Made by a program: the position numbers and the translations under genes. 64,000 bases of DNA, taken from DASRDB01 sp035652815 (GTDB taxonomy: Bacteria; Chloroflexota; Ktedonobacteria; Ktedonobacterales; Ktedonobacteraceae). The stretch covers positions 1 through 64,000 of the forward strand of contig DASRDB010000014.1 in assembly GCA_035652815.1 (NCBI GenBank). Direction: 5' to 3'. Shown piece after piece: positions 9,993-18,330 of this stretch. Each line of letters opens with the position of its first letter. The first letter of the stretch is position 1. Below the pieces are notes generated by a model. It ran no database searches. It was given only the letters and a program-made list of their open reading frames with translations, and was not told where the DNA came from.

Positions 9993-11107
9993 CAACGATC
10001 AACCTTTTCGATAACGTGATATCCAGCGCAGAGGCTTCGCAGCGACTCTTCATAAGGTGGACGCGCAATTCCAGCCTCCGTTATTATAGCGGTTATATAG
10101 ATATGAGGAGTAACATCAAAGGCCGGATTCGCTACCTGCACACCCGCCGGAGCTATAGGCATGCCGCGCACAGTAGTTACTTCCGCGGGATTACGCTGCT
10201 CAATGGGAATCTGATCGCCCGATGGCAGGTTTAAATCGATGGTAGAACGGGGAGCCACTACGTAAAAAGGAATGGAGTGAGCATGAGCCAGCACAGCAAC
10301 GCCATAGGTGCCAATTTTATTCGCCGCGTCGCCGTTCGCCGCGATGCGGTCAGCGCCAACAAAGACAGCTTTAATGCCGCCATGACGCATGAAGTACGCG
10401 GCCATATTATCGGTAATCAGCGTGAGAGGAATGCCTTCCTGCTGTAGCTCCCAGGCCGTCAGGCGCGCCCCCTGCAAAACCGGTCGCGTCTCGTCAACAA
10501 AGACGTGGATATGCTTGCCGGACTCGTGCGCCACATACATAGGAGCAAGCGCCGTTCCCAGGCCAGCCGTTGCCAGCGAACCCGCGTTGCAGTGTGTCAG
10601 AAGCGCATCGCCATCGGCGATCAGTTCCGCGCCATAGCGTCCCATGCGCAAGCATGCCTCGAAATCCTCGTCGGCTATTGCCTGCGCCTCATGCAGAAGC
10701 TGGCCTGCCAGTTCAGGCCAGCTCTGGCCTTCTCGCATGGCCTTTTCAGCACGCCGGTTCATGCGTTCGATAGCCCAGAAAAGATTGACTGCCGTTGGAC
10801 GAGTGCGCCGGAACAGCTCGCTGACCTGGGCCAGGTGTTCCTGCATTTCTGGAAGAGTGGGCGTTTGTTCTTGCAGCAAGCGATAGAGCGAGAGCGCGAT
10901 ACCAAAGGCAGCAGTAACCCCGATAGCGGGCGCGCCGCGCACCCTCAAGCTGGTGATTGCCTCGGCCACCTGCTCCTCGTGTCGCAAGGTCAGGTAGACC
11001 ACCTCACCTGGAAGGCGCGTCTGATCGATCAGGCAGACAGCTTTTCCATACTCATCCTCGTGCCACCACACGGTACGCCTGTTGCGCAGGCGCTGTTCTA
11101 CGGCCAT
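9992..11107 (-). CDS. mtnA: S-methyl-5-thioribose-1-phosphate isomerase
   Basis: Converts methylthioribose-1-phosphate to methylthioribulose-1-phosphate in the methionine salvage pathway. The 371-aa protein matches the family along its length: RVRGAPAIGVTAAFGIALSL near residue 50, RPTAVNLFWAIERM, the catalytic-Cys segment THCNAGSLATAG and the catalytic-Asp segment FVGADRIAANGDAANKIGTY. The related eIF2B-like fold can confuse annotation, but these two active-site stretches support MtnA. ATG at 11107 follows AAGGAGAG; the open frame extends upstream to 11287 but without homology. First gene of the mtnA-HD-pfkB unit. Confidence 0.95.
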   Translation of the reverse strand: MAVEQRLRNRRTVWWHEDEYGKAVCLIDQTRLPGEVVYLTLRHEEQVAEAITSLRVRGAPAIGVTAAFGIALSLYRLLQEQTPTLPEMQEHLAQVSELFRRTRPTAVNLFWAIERMNRRAEKAMREGQSWPELAGQLLHEAQAIADEDFEACLRMGRYGAELIADGDALLTHCNAGSLATAGLGTALAPMYVAHESGKHIHVFVDETRPVLQGARLTAWELQQEGIPLTLITDNMAAYFMRHGGIKAVFVGADRIAANGDAANKIGTYGVAVLAHAHSIPFYVVAPRSTIDLNLPSGDQIPIEQRNPAEVTTVRGMPIAPAGVQVANPAFDVTPHIYITAIITEAGIARPPYEESLRSLCAGYHVIEKVDR

Positions 11108-11486
11108 ATAGGGGGTTCTCTCCTTTTGTTTCCTGGGTAAAATAACCGCAATAATCGTACCATATAAGACGAAGCCTGGGCAAATACGGACTGAAAGGCC
11201 GTATTTGCCCAGGCTTCGTACAATTTCCCCCATTAGTACTAACTGTAGGGCTAGTGATTTCAGAGAATCGGACAAGTATGCTAACATGTTAACAACAAAT
11301 CGTGCGAATACCGTTCTTATTCTTAATGTTACTGAAAGTGTTGATTGTCCGTTCCACTACACAGAAGGATACTAGCCTTATCCGCGTCGGCGAAATGGCA
11401 GCAGGCCACGCCGCCCGGAGATGCGCAACTATCACGTGCATGGAACGGGCATGTAGGTAGCTATAGCCATCGAAGGGACGTAGCGA
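11108..11486. promoter_or_regulatory. Divergent intergenic region between mtnA and sigma operon 2
   Basis: A 379-nt region that must hold the promoters of leftward mtnA and rightward sigma operon 2. The only strong structure is the perfect hairpin at 11169-11219 in the mtnA leader, listed separately. I could not assign convincing -35/-10 pairs. Confidence 0.5.
11169..11219. repeat. Perfect 21-bp-stem hairpin in the mtnA leader
   Basis: The arms ACGAAGCCTGGGCAAATACGG (11169-11189, 21 bp) and 11199-11219 are perfectly complementary with a 9-nt loop. The hairpin lies 62 nt upstream of the mtnA start and has no T tract on either side. It does not belong to repeat families A-D. A cis-regulatory RNA structure or a fossil inverted duplication are both possible. 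Confidence 0.85.
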
Positions 11487-12026
11487 ATGGCCAGGGTGGA
11501 AACCACGGAATCTTCCTGGTCCTTTGACCAGATTTACGACGAATATAAAACTGCCATTTATAATTATATGTATCATCTGGTTGGGGATCGCGAGCAAGCA
11601 GACGACCTGACGCAGGATACATTTTTGAAGGCGTTTCGAGCGCTGCCAAAAATGGATTCCAACTTGAAGCTGTCGGCCTGGTTGTATCGGATCGCCACCA
11701 ATACAGCATATGATGCCTTGCGACGCCGTAAGTTGATAGCCTGGCTTCCCTGGCAAGACCTCGACCACGAGCCGGCGGATGTTGAAAGTGCTGATCCTCA
11801 AGAAATTTATGGTACAACTGAACTGGTGCGCGCAGCATTGCGCCGTATGCCCCAACAATACCGGGCCGCGCTGCTGCTCTACACGCAGGAAGGCTTCTCC
11901 TATAGCGAGATCGCGAAAGCATTAAACATCGCGGAAAGCGGCGTCAAAATGTATCTGTCGCGGGCGCGCCAGTCGTTTAGAGAGCATTATAAAGCATTAG
12001 AACAGGGCGGAGGGAAAACGAAATGA
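11487..12026 (+). CDS. ECF-type RNA polymerase sigma factor (pair 2)
   Basis: A 179-aa ECF sigma factor of normal size. Sigma region 2 covers about 12-80 (YNYMYHLVGDREQADDLTQD, then SAWLYRIATNTAYDALRRRK) and region 4 about 110-170 (EGFSYSEIAKALNIAESGVK). It is clearly a paralogue of the sigma at 440: the two share the HLxGxREQAxDLTQDxFxKA and LSAWLYRIAxNT blocks. Its stop overlaps the downstream anti-sigma ATG by 4 nt (ATGA), the same coupling as in pair 1. It lacks the long acidic N-terminal extension of pair 1. Confidence 0.94.
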   Translation: MARVETTESSWSFDQIYDEYKTAIYNYMYHLVGDREQADDLTQDTFLKAFRALPKMDSNLKLSAWLYRIATNTAYDALRRRKLIAWLPWQDLDHEPADVESADPQEIYGTTELVRAALRRMPQQYRAALLLYTQEGFSYSEIAKALNIAESGVKMYLSRARQSFREHYKALEQGGGKTK

Positions 12027-13888
12027 ACTGCGAGCAAGTCGAGGAACTGCTGAGTGCCTACCTTGACAATATGCTCGCACCCGATGAACGCCGGTTGGTC
12101 GCTGCACACCTGCACACCTGCAGGCATTGCAGCGATATCCTTACCGACTACCGGCGCTATGACTCGTTGCTCTCCCACTTGCCCAGAGTCAGCCCTGATC
12201 CAGCGCTCCGCAACTGTATCTTCACATCCCCCGAATTTCTCGAACTCACCGGAACCTTCGACGCGGGTACCCATGTTTCTCCGCACGATTGGACAGTACC
12301 GAGAATGCCTTCACGGGGAGCCAGCAAGGAAACCAGAACGCGCCCTAAACTGGTAGCGATACCGGGCGGACGCAGTACAGTCCCCACGCCTGCCGTTCAA
12401 CCAACGCCCCGCACGCACTCGAGCCGGGGTTTGCGCGTGGTCTTCGCAACGATAGCGGCGGTATTGATCGCGGCTATCGCCATCGGCGGTCTGCTCAGCT
12501 TGAATGGTTTACTTCACCAGCAGCCAGCAACAGGCACAAATGGGATTACGCCCCCGGCGGGGCCGGGAGGCACACAGGCGCTCTCTGCTGGCATGCGCTT
12601 TGTTTTCCTGCGTGATGGAGCGCTCTGGAGTACGCAGGCCGATGGCAGTCGTACTCATCCCGAGCGGCTGACGCCACAAAACGTAACGGTGGCAGCAAAC
12701 TGGACTGTCAGTCCGCCATTGCCTGGACGTTCGGCAGGCGATATGATCGCCTATATCGACCAGCAAAAGGCGCTTGTTCACACCTTGCGCAGCGATAGCC
12801 AGGAAGATACGGCCATCAAACAACCCTTATTAGGTCCTGGCGTCAACCCTGCCACCATCTGGGATACACAAACAGGCTCAACCATTTTGAATGGGTTGGC
12901 GTGGTCAAGCGATGGCACAACCCTGGCTTTCGTCGCCGCTCCCAATAATAGCGGACAAACAGGGCTGTATATCTACTCAACGGCAACCGGACAGGTGCAG
13001 CATGTAGCGCTTCCAATTACGGGCAGCGTCTCCCATCTCGTCTGGTCTCCTGATGGTGTGCGGCTGGCATTTGAAGTGACGAATAATGGCGCGGTTAGCA
13101 TTCTAGATTACAACGCGCAAAATCATGGCGTGCTGACCATCGCGACCGGTATTGGCACGCAGACCAGCGCGGGCGATAGCGTATTGACACTTGATTGGTC
13201 GCCCCGACTGGACACACCCACCATTACGTGGAGCATCGGCGTCATTGGACATGTTCATAGCCTGTGGGAACGCCGTGTTGGTGTTGATAGCTCAGTTGGA
13301 GCCAGACAATTGTTAAGCGGCGACTTTGTGCAGGCGGTCTATAGTCGCAATGGGCATGATGGCGTGGGTAGCTGGCTGGTGGTCACTTCGCAAGCAGGCC
13401 GTGACGGCGACCTGTGGCGCATCGATCTGACGCCCGGCTCCACATTAGTACAGATGACGAGCGGCAAACAGGTAAGTTTTGTGCAGTGGTCGCCTGATGG
13501 CCAGCATATCGACTACCTCGATAATCTCTCGGGTGGGCTGGGTACGCTGCACGTCCTCAACGCCCAAACCGACTTCGATGCCTTGATTGCGTCCAACGTA
13601 GTCATTGAACCAGCACCGGCATGGTCATCGAACGGGCAGGAAATCGCGTTCAGCACCGGGACGCAGATCGGTATTGTTAACCTGCAGATAAGCAGTTCCG
13701 CGAGCTTCCTCAAGCTGAAAGGCGCGGCCTCGGCCATGATCTGGTCGCCTACTTCGTCCCACCAACTGGTTGTGGCCTTAAGCGATGACCAGCTCGGCAT
13801 CTACCTTGTCGATACGGCGCAGAATACGGCCCAAAAAGTTGACCAGTCAGGCACAGATGGCCCGATTTTCTGGACAGAAATCCCCTGA
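12023..13888 (+). CDS. Membrane anti-sigma factor with TolB/WD40-like extracellular domain
   Basis: A 621-aa cognate anti-sigma factor. ZAS zinc motif C3, H29, C33, C36 has exactly the spacing of the pair 1 protein. A Pro/Thr-rich stretch is followed by one transmembrane helix (about 138-162). The remaining 450 residues contain repeated propeller-blade signatures: LAWSSDGTTLAFVA, LVWSPDGVRLAFEV, VQWSPDGQHIDYLD and PAWSSNGQEIAFST. These are TolB/PD40-type repeats that fold as a beta-propeller outside the membrane. This suggests an envelope ligand-sensing module that releases the sigma factor; how it is relieved (proteolysis or conformational change) is not visible. Confidence 0.9.
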   Translation: MNCEQVEELLSAYLDNMLAPDERRLVAAHLHTCRHCSDILTDYRRYDSLLSHLPRVSPDPALRNCIFTSPEFLELTGTFDAGTHVSPHDWTVPRMPSRGASKETRTRPKLVAIPGGRSTVPTPAVQPTPRTHSSRGLRVVFATIAAVLIAAIAIGGLLSLNGLLHQQPATGTNGITPPAGPGGTQALSAGMRFVFLRDGALWSTQADGSRTHPERLTPQNVTVAANWTVSPPLPGRSAGDMIAYIDQQKALVHTLRSDSQEDTAIKQPLLGPGVNPATIWDTQTGSTILNGLAWSSDGTTLAFVAAPNNSGQTGLYIYSTATGQVQHVALPITGSVSHLVWSPDGVRLAFEVTNNGAVSILDYNAQNHGVLTIATGIGTQTSAGDSVLTLDWSPRLDTPTITWSIGVIGHVHSLWERRVGVDSSVGARQLLSGDFVQAVYSRNGHDGVGSWLVVTSQAGRDGDLWRIDLTPGSTLVQMTSGKQVSFVQWSPDGQHIDYLDNLSGGLGTLHVLNAQTDFDALIASNVVIEPAPAWSSNGQEIAFSTGTQIGIVNLQISSSASFLKLKGAASAMIWSPTSSHQLVVALSDDQLGIYLVDTAQNTAQKVDQSGTDGPIFWTEIP

Positions 13889-13923
13889 GACAATTTTCTC
13901 CTATTAATCGAGAGAGCACTCAC

Positions 13924-13960
13924 GCCATGTCATCCTTCGCTGCGCTCAGGATGACATGGC
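13924..13960. repeat. Family D hairpin (TGTCATCC...GGATGACA)
   Basis: A 12-bp stem GCCATGTCATCC / GGATGACATGGC encloses TTCGCTGCGCTCA, the family D sequence seen again at 60409 and 61234. It lies 36 nt past the anti-sigma 2 stop and may act as its transcript end. Confidence 0.8.
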
Positions 13961-14169
13961 TGGATGTATCCCCTTTATTTCTCAAAATTCATTTGCCCCT
14001 TTTTTTCCGCTTGCATGGTCAAGGTAAAAATCCGATCTTCACACGAATTTCACATACATATAAGCTTTTTTCGCGGAATATTCACAGGTTGAGAGTACAG
14101 TAGATAGCACAGGTTTAACTGACCTGTATGGGAACGTGTGGTGTAAGTGGATTTTGGAGGCAGGGAAAA

Positions 14170-14823
14170 ATGCCCACAGCGCAATCAGTCTTTACAGATC
14201 ACCTATCACAGCTTTTACACGAGATCGCGTTACATCAACAGACAGGAATGTTACGACTTGAACACATTGGGGAGCGCGGCATCGAGCGGGGTGAAATCTA
14301 CTTTGAGGCTGGTGAAACCATCCTCGCCCGCACTGAACGGGAAACGGGGAAAGCGGCCCTTATGCAGATGCTCAACTGGGGTAGTGGTTACTTCACTTTT
14401 TTTGAGGGGGTGCAATCGCCCTTCAGGCATGTAAGCATTTCCCAACAGGAGACCCGGCTATTGCCTATCCTGCGCGGCGAAAAGCATACGCCATCGACGC
14501 TTCCACGCATACCCAAAAGTACCGGCCCCCTGGCGCGAGTGGTGCAGGCCACACCCTTACCGCAGCCAGCGCGCGCACCGCTTAAGCAGGACGAACAACG
14601 CACGCTGCCTGGTCAGCACGCCATATTCCGCGCTTTACCAGGCGTCTGCAACGCGAAAACCTTACATGCGCTGAAACGACGAGAACGCATCGTTTTTCTG
14701 CTGCTTGATGGAAGGCGCACGCTGCACACCATAGCACAATTAACTCACCATTCCGAAGTCACGGTGGCCCGCATTCTGGTCGATCTCTTCCAGCGCGGTT
14801 ATATCGAGTATATAAGGGGATAA
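14170..14823 (+). CDS. DUF4388 (PATAN-like) domain protein with C-terminal winged-helix
   Basis: A 217-aa cytoplasmic protein. The N-terminal 90 residues follow the DUF4388/PATAN pattern: GMLRLEHIGERGIERGEIYF, GETILARTERETGKAALMQM and LNWGSGYFTFFEG, found in bacterial signalling proteins including gliding and two-component contexts. A Pro/Arg-rich linker (about 110-145) leads to a helical C terminus with HTIAQLTHHSEVTVARILVD, which resembles a winged helix-turn-helix. ATG at 14170 is preferred over 14128 because GGAGG lies 10 nt upstream. It precedes a histidine kinase and a response regulator on the same strand, which fits a signalling adaptor role (inference). Confidence 0.78.
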   Translation: MPTAQSVFTDHLSQLLHEIALHQQTGMLRLEHIGERGIERGEIYFEAGETILARTERETGKAALMQMLNWGSGYFTFFEGVQSPFRHVSISQQETRLLPILRGEKHTPSTLPRIPKSTGPLARVVQATPLPQPARAPLKQDEQRTLPGQHAIFRALPGVCNAKTLHALKRRERIVFLLLDGRRTLHTIAQLTHHSEVTVARILVDLFQRGYIEYIRG

Positions 14824-15133
14824 CCACAAAAACCTCCAGAAACCTCAGGCAATTTTCGGCAAAGTTAGAAAATTGCTCTCAAAAGTGATAACTATTTGGT
14901 GAGTTATACGTTATAATGTATAGGCCTGGGATGGAAGGCGGGATGTTCGTAAGCAAGCAGATCCACCTCGACGAGCAAGCTTGTAGCGGGCATCTGACTA
15001 TCGTGCAACCTTTTCCCCATGGGGTTTGCACGCGCGCCACCTGGAGTCTCGCGGTGCGTTGAGCATTCGCGTGGTAGGGGGAGGACGAGCTGGCACCCCG
15101 TCCCCCCCTTACTTTTTGTCTATAAGGGATGGC
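14824..15133 (+). promoter_or_regulatory. Leader/intergenic region upstream of histidine kinase
   Basis: 310 nt without a credible gene. TATAAT at 14912-14917 could be a -10 box, although I see no good -35 at the right distance. Further down there is a hairpin CGTGCAA...TTGCACG (15002-15031) and a G-rich/C-rich pairing near 15075-15112, so the kinase mRNA may have a structured leader. No known riboswitch consensus was recognised. Confidence 0.35.
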
Positions 15134-17743
15134 ATGCGATTTAAGGTAAGATCTCTGGGGGGCAAGTTAATAATCAGTGCGGCGCTAACGCTTTTGCTTT
15201 GTCTGCTCCTGTTTGTATCGCTATCGGCATATGTCTTGAAAGCACTCTACGAGCGCGAAGCAAAAAGTGACGCTACCGCACACCTGGCAACCGTCGAGAA
15301 GACCTATGAGACTACTACCAGCGCGCTTGTCCAGACGATGGCCCGAGAAGCCGGAAATTCACTGTTTATCTCGGCTGTTAAGCAACCCCCAACATCTTCA
15401 CAGTATGACCAGGTTCTGATTACTTTGAACGCCGACATGGTCAATTACCGGCTGGCAGGTATAGCACTTATCTCGAACAATCATACAGTCGTCGCGCAGA
15501 CAGGACAGCCTTTTTTCAGCAACGTGGTTCCCAGAGGAACAATGCCCCTGGTAGATCAGGGGCTGGCTGGAAAGACTGTGACGTCCTTGCAGGCCGCTCC
15601 CACTTCGCTCAACATCGATAGCAGCTGGAGTTTAAATTTTGCTGTGCCTATCAGGGATGGCGCAGGAAATCAGGAAGGCGTGCTGGTTGGAGAGAAAGGC
15701 ATCAACAACTACTTTGCCGATGATCTTGCGCGCAACAGCGGTATTCGGGTAGCTCTCTGCGCAAATGCGCACCTGCTGGGAACCACCGTCCCAGGATTGC
15801 TTAATCAGGACATAACTACACACGCACTTTGCGCGCCTGGCACTCCCCACATCCTCAATGGAGGCGAACACTATCTTTCCCTGGCAAATCGAGTGAGTAC
15901 GCCTTATTCAATAGCAGGCTCCCCACCGCTTGTGATCGTGGATATTGAACCGCTCTACACAGTAAATACGCACGTCGAACGGACTATTGGAGTATTGCTG
16001 GGCATAGGCATTTTTGTCATAGCCCTGGGTGTCTCTGTATATACCCTGATCGCCCGCAACTTTTTCATTCGTCCCTTACGCCGCTTACAGGCCCGCGTGG
16101 CAGCCTTGCTCTCAGACAAAGGGGCGGTGCAGGAAAGTCTGGATTCTCCGGCAAGAAAAGATGAACTCAGCATGCTGGATCGCTCGGTGAATCTCCTCTC
16201 CGAATCGCTCAACACGCAAGCGCTGGAGAGCCACGCCATCACCTCACAGATGAGCGATATGCTCACGATGAGCGATGTCCTTATTTCGACGCTCAACCTG
16301 GAGGATTTGCTCAGCGAAGTGGTTTCCCGCCTGGGAATGATGATGCGCGCAAAGCACGTCTCGCTTTTGCTCTACGGGCGTGAAATGCAGTCGCCCTGGG
16401 CGGTTGCGCAGTGGACGGACTCGCAACAGCCGAGCGGCCCTATTCCCGCCACTCCCTCTGGGAAACAGGGAGCGGTGATGGTACATACCGACCCGGCGGG
16501 GGATATCGCAATGATGGCGACTACAAAAATGGCTGCCATTCCAGCCTCGTCCACACGGGCTGCTCAAACTTCAAGCGGCAAGCGGCAGGCCATCCGTGTT
16601 CCAAAGCTCACTCCACCTGCCGATGCAATGGGTGCGCGCCGCTCGCGCATTCCCCGGCCAGCGCTGCGAGAACTGGACATGATGCTGGCGCGTATGGCGA
16701 TGCAAAAACACAAGATCGTGTACGCCGAAGATATCGCGGCCATTTACGCTGAGCGCAAAGAGTCCTGGGCATATATGGCACTTGAGACAGGCTATCGTTC
16801 TGTCGTATCGGTTCCATTGCTCTTACAGGATCAGCCTATCGGAGCGGTCATGCTCTATGATGATGAAACGGGGCAGGTCACCGGACGCGATACTTTCTTA
16901 TTGACGACAGCCGCCATTCAAGCCGCGATGGCGATTCAAAACGCGCTGCTTTTCGCCGAGGTCAAAGACAAAAACGCGGCCCTCGAACGCGCGAATCACT
17001 TGAAGTCACAATTTCTGGCAACCGTCACCCATGAATTACGTACTCCCTTGCACAGTATCATCAGCTATGGTTCGTTAATAGTAGAGGGGTACGTGGATGG
17101 CGAACTTACGCAGGAGCAGCAGGAACATATCCAGTTTATGATCCGGCGCGCCGAAGATCTCTCGCGGCTGGTTGATGACATGCTTGATCTTTCTAAGATC
17201 GAAGCGGATCGTCTGGAGGTCAAAGTAGAGCCACTGGCGCTCGAGCAAAGCCTGCGCGACGTGGTGAACGAGTTGAAGCAGATCGCCAGCAATAAAGGGC
17301 TGGCGCTGACACTGGAAATCGACGAGGATCTGCCAATGGTGCTGGCAGACAGCCACCGCATTCGTCAGGTCTTGATTAACCTCACCTCGAACGCGCTCAA
17401 ATTTACGGAGCAGGGCGGCGTCACCATTCGCTGCACCCGGCTTGAGCGTTACGACATGCTGCGTATCTCGGTGACGGATACCGGAATAGGTATCTCTCCG
17501 GCGGCGCTCGGCTACATCTTTGAAGCATTCCGGCAGGCGGATGGCAGCACCACCCGGCGCTTCGGCGGCACTGGACTGGGATTGACGATTGCGCGAAAAT
17601 TGATTGAGTTACAGGGGGGTGAGGTCGCGGTAGAAAGCACAGTGGGACAGGGTTCAACCTTCTCATTTACCTTGCCTATCGCCTCACCAGCGTTGGTACG
17701 AGCCAGCGCGACAACAGGGAAAAGACAGGAGCCACGCCAGTAA
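15134..17743 (+). CDS. Membrane sensor histidine kinase with HAMP and GAF domains
   Basis: An 869-aa kinase. Domains in order: TM1 (about 12-34); a 240-residue extracytoplasmic sensor region; TM2 (about 282-305); HAMP (about 305-360, FIRPLRRLQARVAALL). A GAF domain follows (about 390-600), interrupted by roughly 100 Ala/Pro/Arg-rich residues. Then comes a HisKA dimerisation helix with THELRTPLHSI, where the phosphoacceptor is near His633, and a HATPase domain with the N, G1 and G2 boxes (LINLTSNALKFTEQGG, TGIGISPAALGYIFEAFRQA, RFGGTGLGLTIARKL). The ATG at 15134 follows AAGGG; the open frame runs further upstream only from a TTG. The response regulator begins 19 nt after the stop, so the two probably form one phosphorelay. 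Confidence 0.92.
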   Translation: MRFKVRSLGGKLIISAALTLLLCLLLFVSLSAYVLKALYEREAKSDATAHLATVEKTYETTTSALVQTMAREAGNSLFISAVKQPPTSSQYDQVLITLNADMVNYRLAGIALISNNHTVVAQTGQPFFSNVVPRGTMPLVDQGLAGKTVTSLQAAPTSLNIDSSWSLNFAVPIRDGAGNQEGVLVGEKGINNYFADDLARNSGIRVALCANAHLLGTTVPGLLNQDITTHALCAPGTPHILNGGEHYLSLANRVSTPYSIAGSPPLVIVDIEPLYTVNTHVERTIGVLLGIGIFVIALGVSVYTLIARNFFIRPLRRLQARVAALLSDKGAVQESLDSPARKDELSMLDRSVNLLSESLNTQALESHAITSQMSDMLTMSDVLISTLNLEDLLSEVVSRLGMMMRAKHVSLLLYGREMQSPWAVAQWTDSQQPSGPIPATPSGKQGAVMVHTDPAGDIAMMATTKMAAIPASSTRAAQTSSGKRQAIRVPKLTPPADAMGARRSRIPRPALRELDMMLARMAMQKHKIVYAEDIAAIYAERKESWAYMALETGYRSVVSVPLLLQDQPIGAVMLYDDETGQVTGRDTFLLTTAAIQAAMAIQNALLFAEVKDKNAALERANHLKSQFLATVTHELRTPLHSIISYGSLIVEGYVDGELTQEQQEHIQFMIRRAEDLSRLVDDMLDLSKIEADRLEVKVEPLALEQSLRDVVNELKQIASNKGLALTLEIDEDLPMVLADSHRIRQVLINLTSNALKFTEQGGVTIRCTRLERYDMLRISVTDTGIGISPAALGYIFEAFRQADGSTTRRFGGTGLGLTIARKLIELQGGEVAVESTVGQGSTFSFTLPIASPALVRASATTGKRQEPRQ

Positions 17744-17762
17744 CCTGGCGCGACAAAGGGAA

Positions 17763-18167
17763 ATGGAGATGCAATCATCATCAGGGGCAACCTCGGGAAC
17801 GCCCACTATTCTGATCGTTGAAAACGAAGTATCCAACCGTATATTGATCGAGCGCGTGCTATCCACACGTGGCTATCGCTGCATTTCCGCCTCGAATGGG
17901 CAGGAGGCGCTAAACCTGCTCGATAAGGAAAAGGTAGACCTTATCTTGACCGACCTCTCGATGCCTGTGCTGGACGGCTACCAGACGACCCAGCTCATCC
18001 GGGCGCGTCCAGGTATGGCCCAGGTGCCTATTGTGGCAGTCACCGCTTACGCGCTCAACGACGAGAGCGAAGCCGCCATGCGCATCGGCTGCACCGAATA
18101 TTTGACCAAACCGTTTAAGCCGCGTCAACTATTAGAGGTGGTGGAAAGACTGTTACCGGCTCGCTAA
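17763..18167 (+). CDS. Single-domain response regulator (CheY/DivK-like)
   Basis: 134 aa, receiver domain only. It has the acidic pocket (E20, E22), phosphoacceptor D64 in LILTDLSMPVLDGYQTT, the switch Thr in VAVTAYAL and the conserved Lys in YLTKPF. There is no output domain, so it likely acts by protein-protein contact or as an intermediate in a phosphorelay started by the adjacent kinase. The first acidic position is V-E-N-E rather than the usual D-D pair, a mild deviation that still leaves acidic ligands. Followed by a hairpin terminator. Confidence 0.92.
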   Translation: MEMQSSSGATSGTPTILIVENEVSNRILIERVLSTRGYRCISASNGQEALNLLDKEKVDLILTDLSMPVLDGYQTTQLIRARPGMAQVPIVAVTAYALNDESEAAMRIGCTEYLTKPFKPRQLLEVVERLLPAR

Positions 18168-18252
18168 ATCTTACAAAAGTCACAAATTTTGGGGAAAATG
18201 TAGCACATTTCTTCAGAATTTGTTATCATTTGAACAACTATACATGATTGCC

Positions 18253-18292
18253 TGACCGGTCGCCATGCGCATGTGACCGGTCAATCTGTTTT
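18253..18292 (+). terminator. Hairpin terminator after response regulator
   Basis: TGACCGGTC (18253-18261) pairs with GACCGGTCA (18275-18283) around CGCCATGCGCATG-type loop sequence, followed by ATCTGTTTT. It is placed between the response regulator stop (18167) and the pepA start (18331). Confidence 0.65.
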
Positions 18293-18330
18293 GGCAAAAA
18301 AAGGGAAGAGTTATTGGCGGAGCGTTTTGT

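Noticed and set aside
14938..15112. Possible riboswitch in the histidine kinase leader
   Set aside because: Hairpins are present but no conserved core of a known class (c-di-GMP, ykkC, yybP and others) could be matched.
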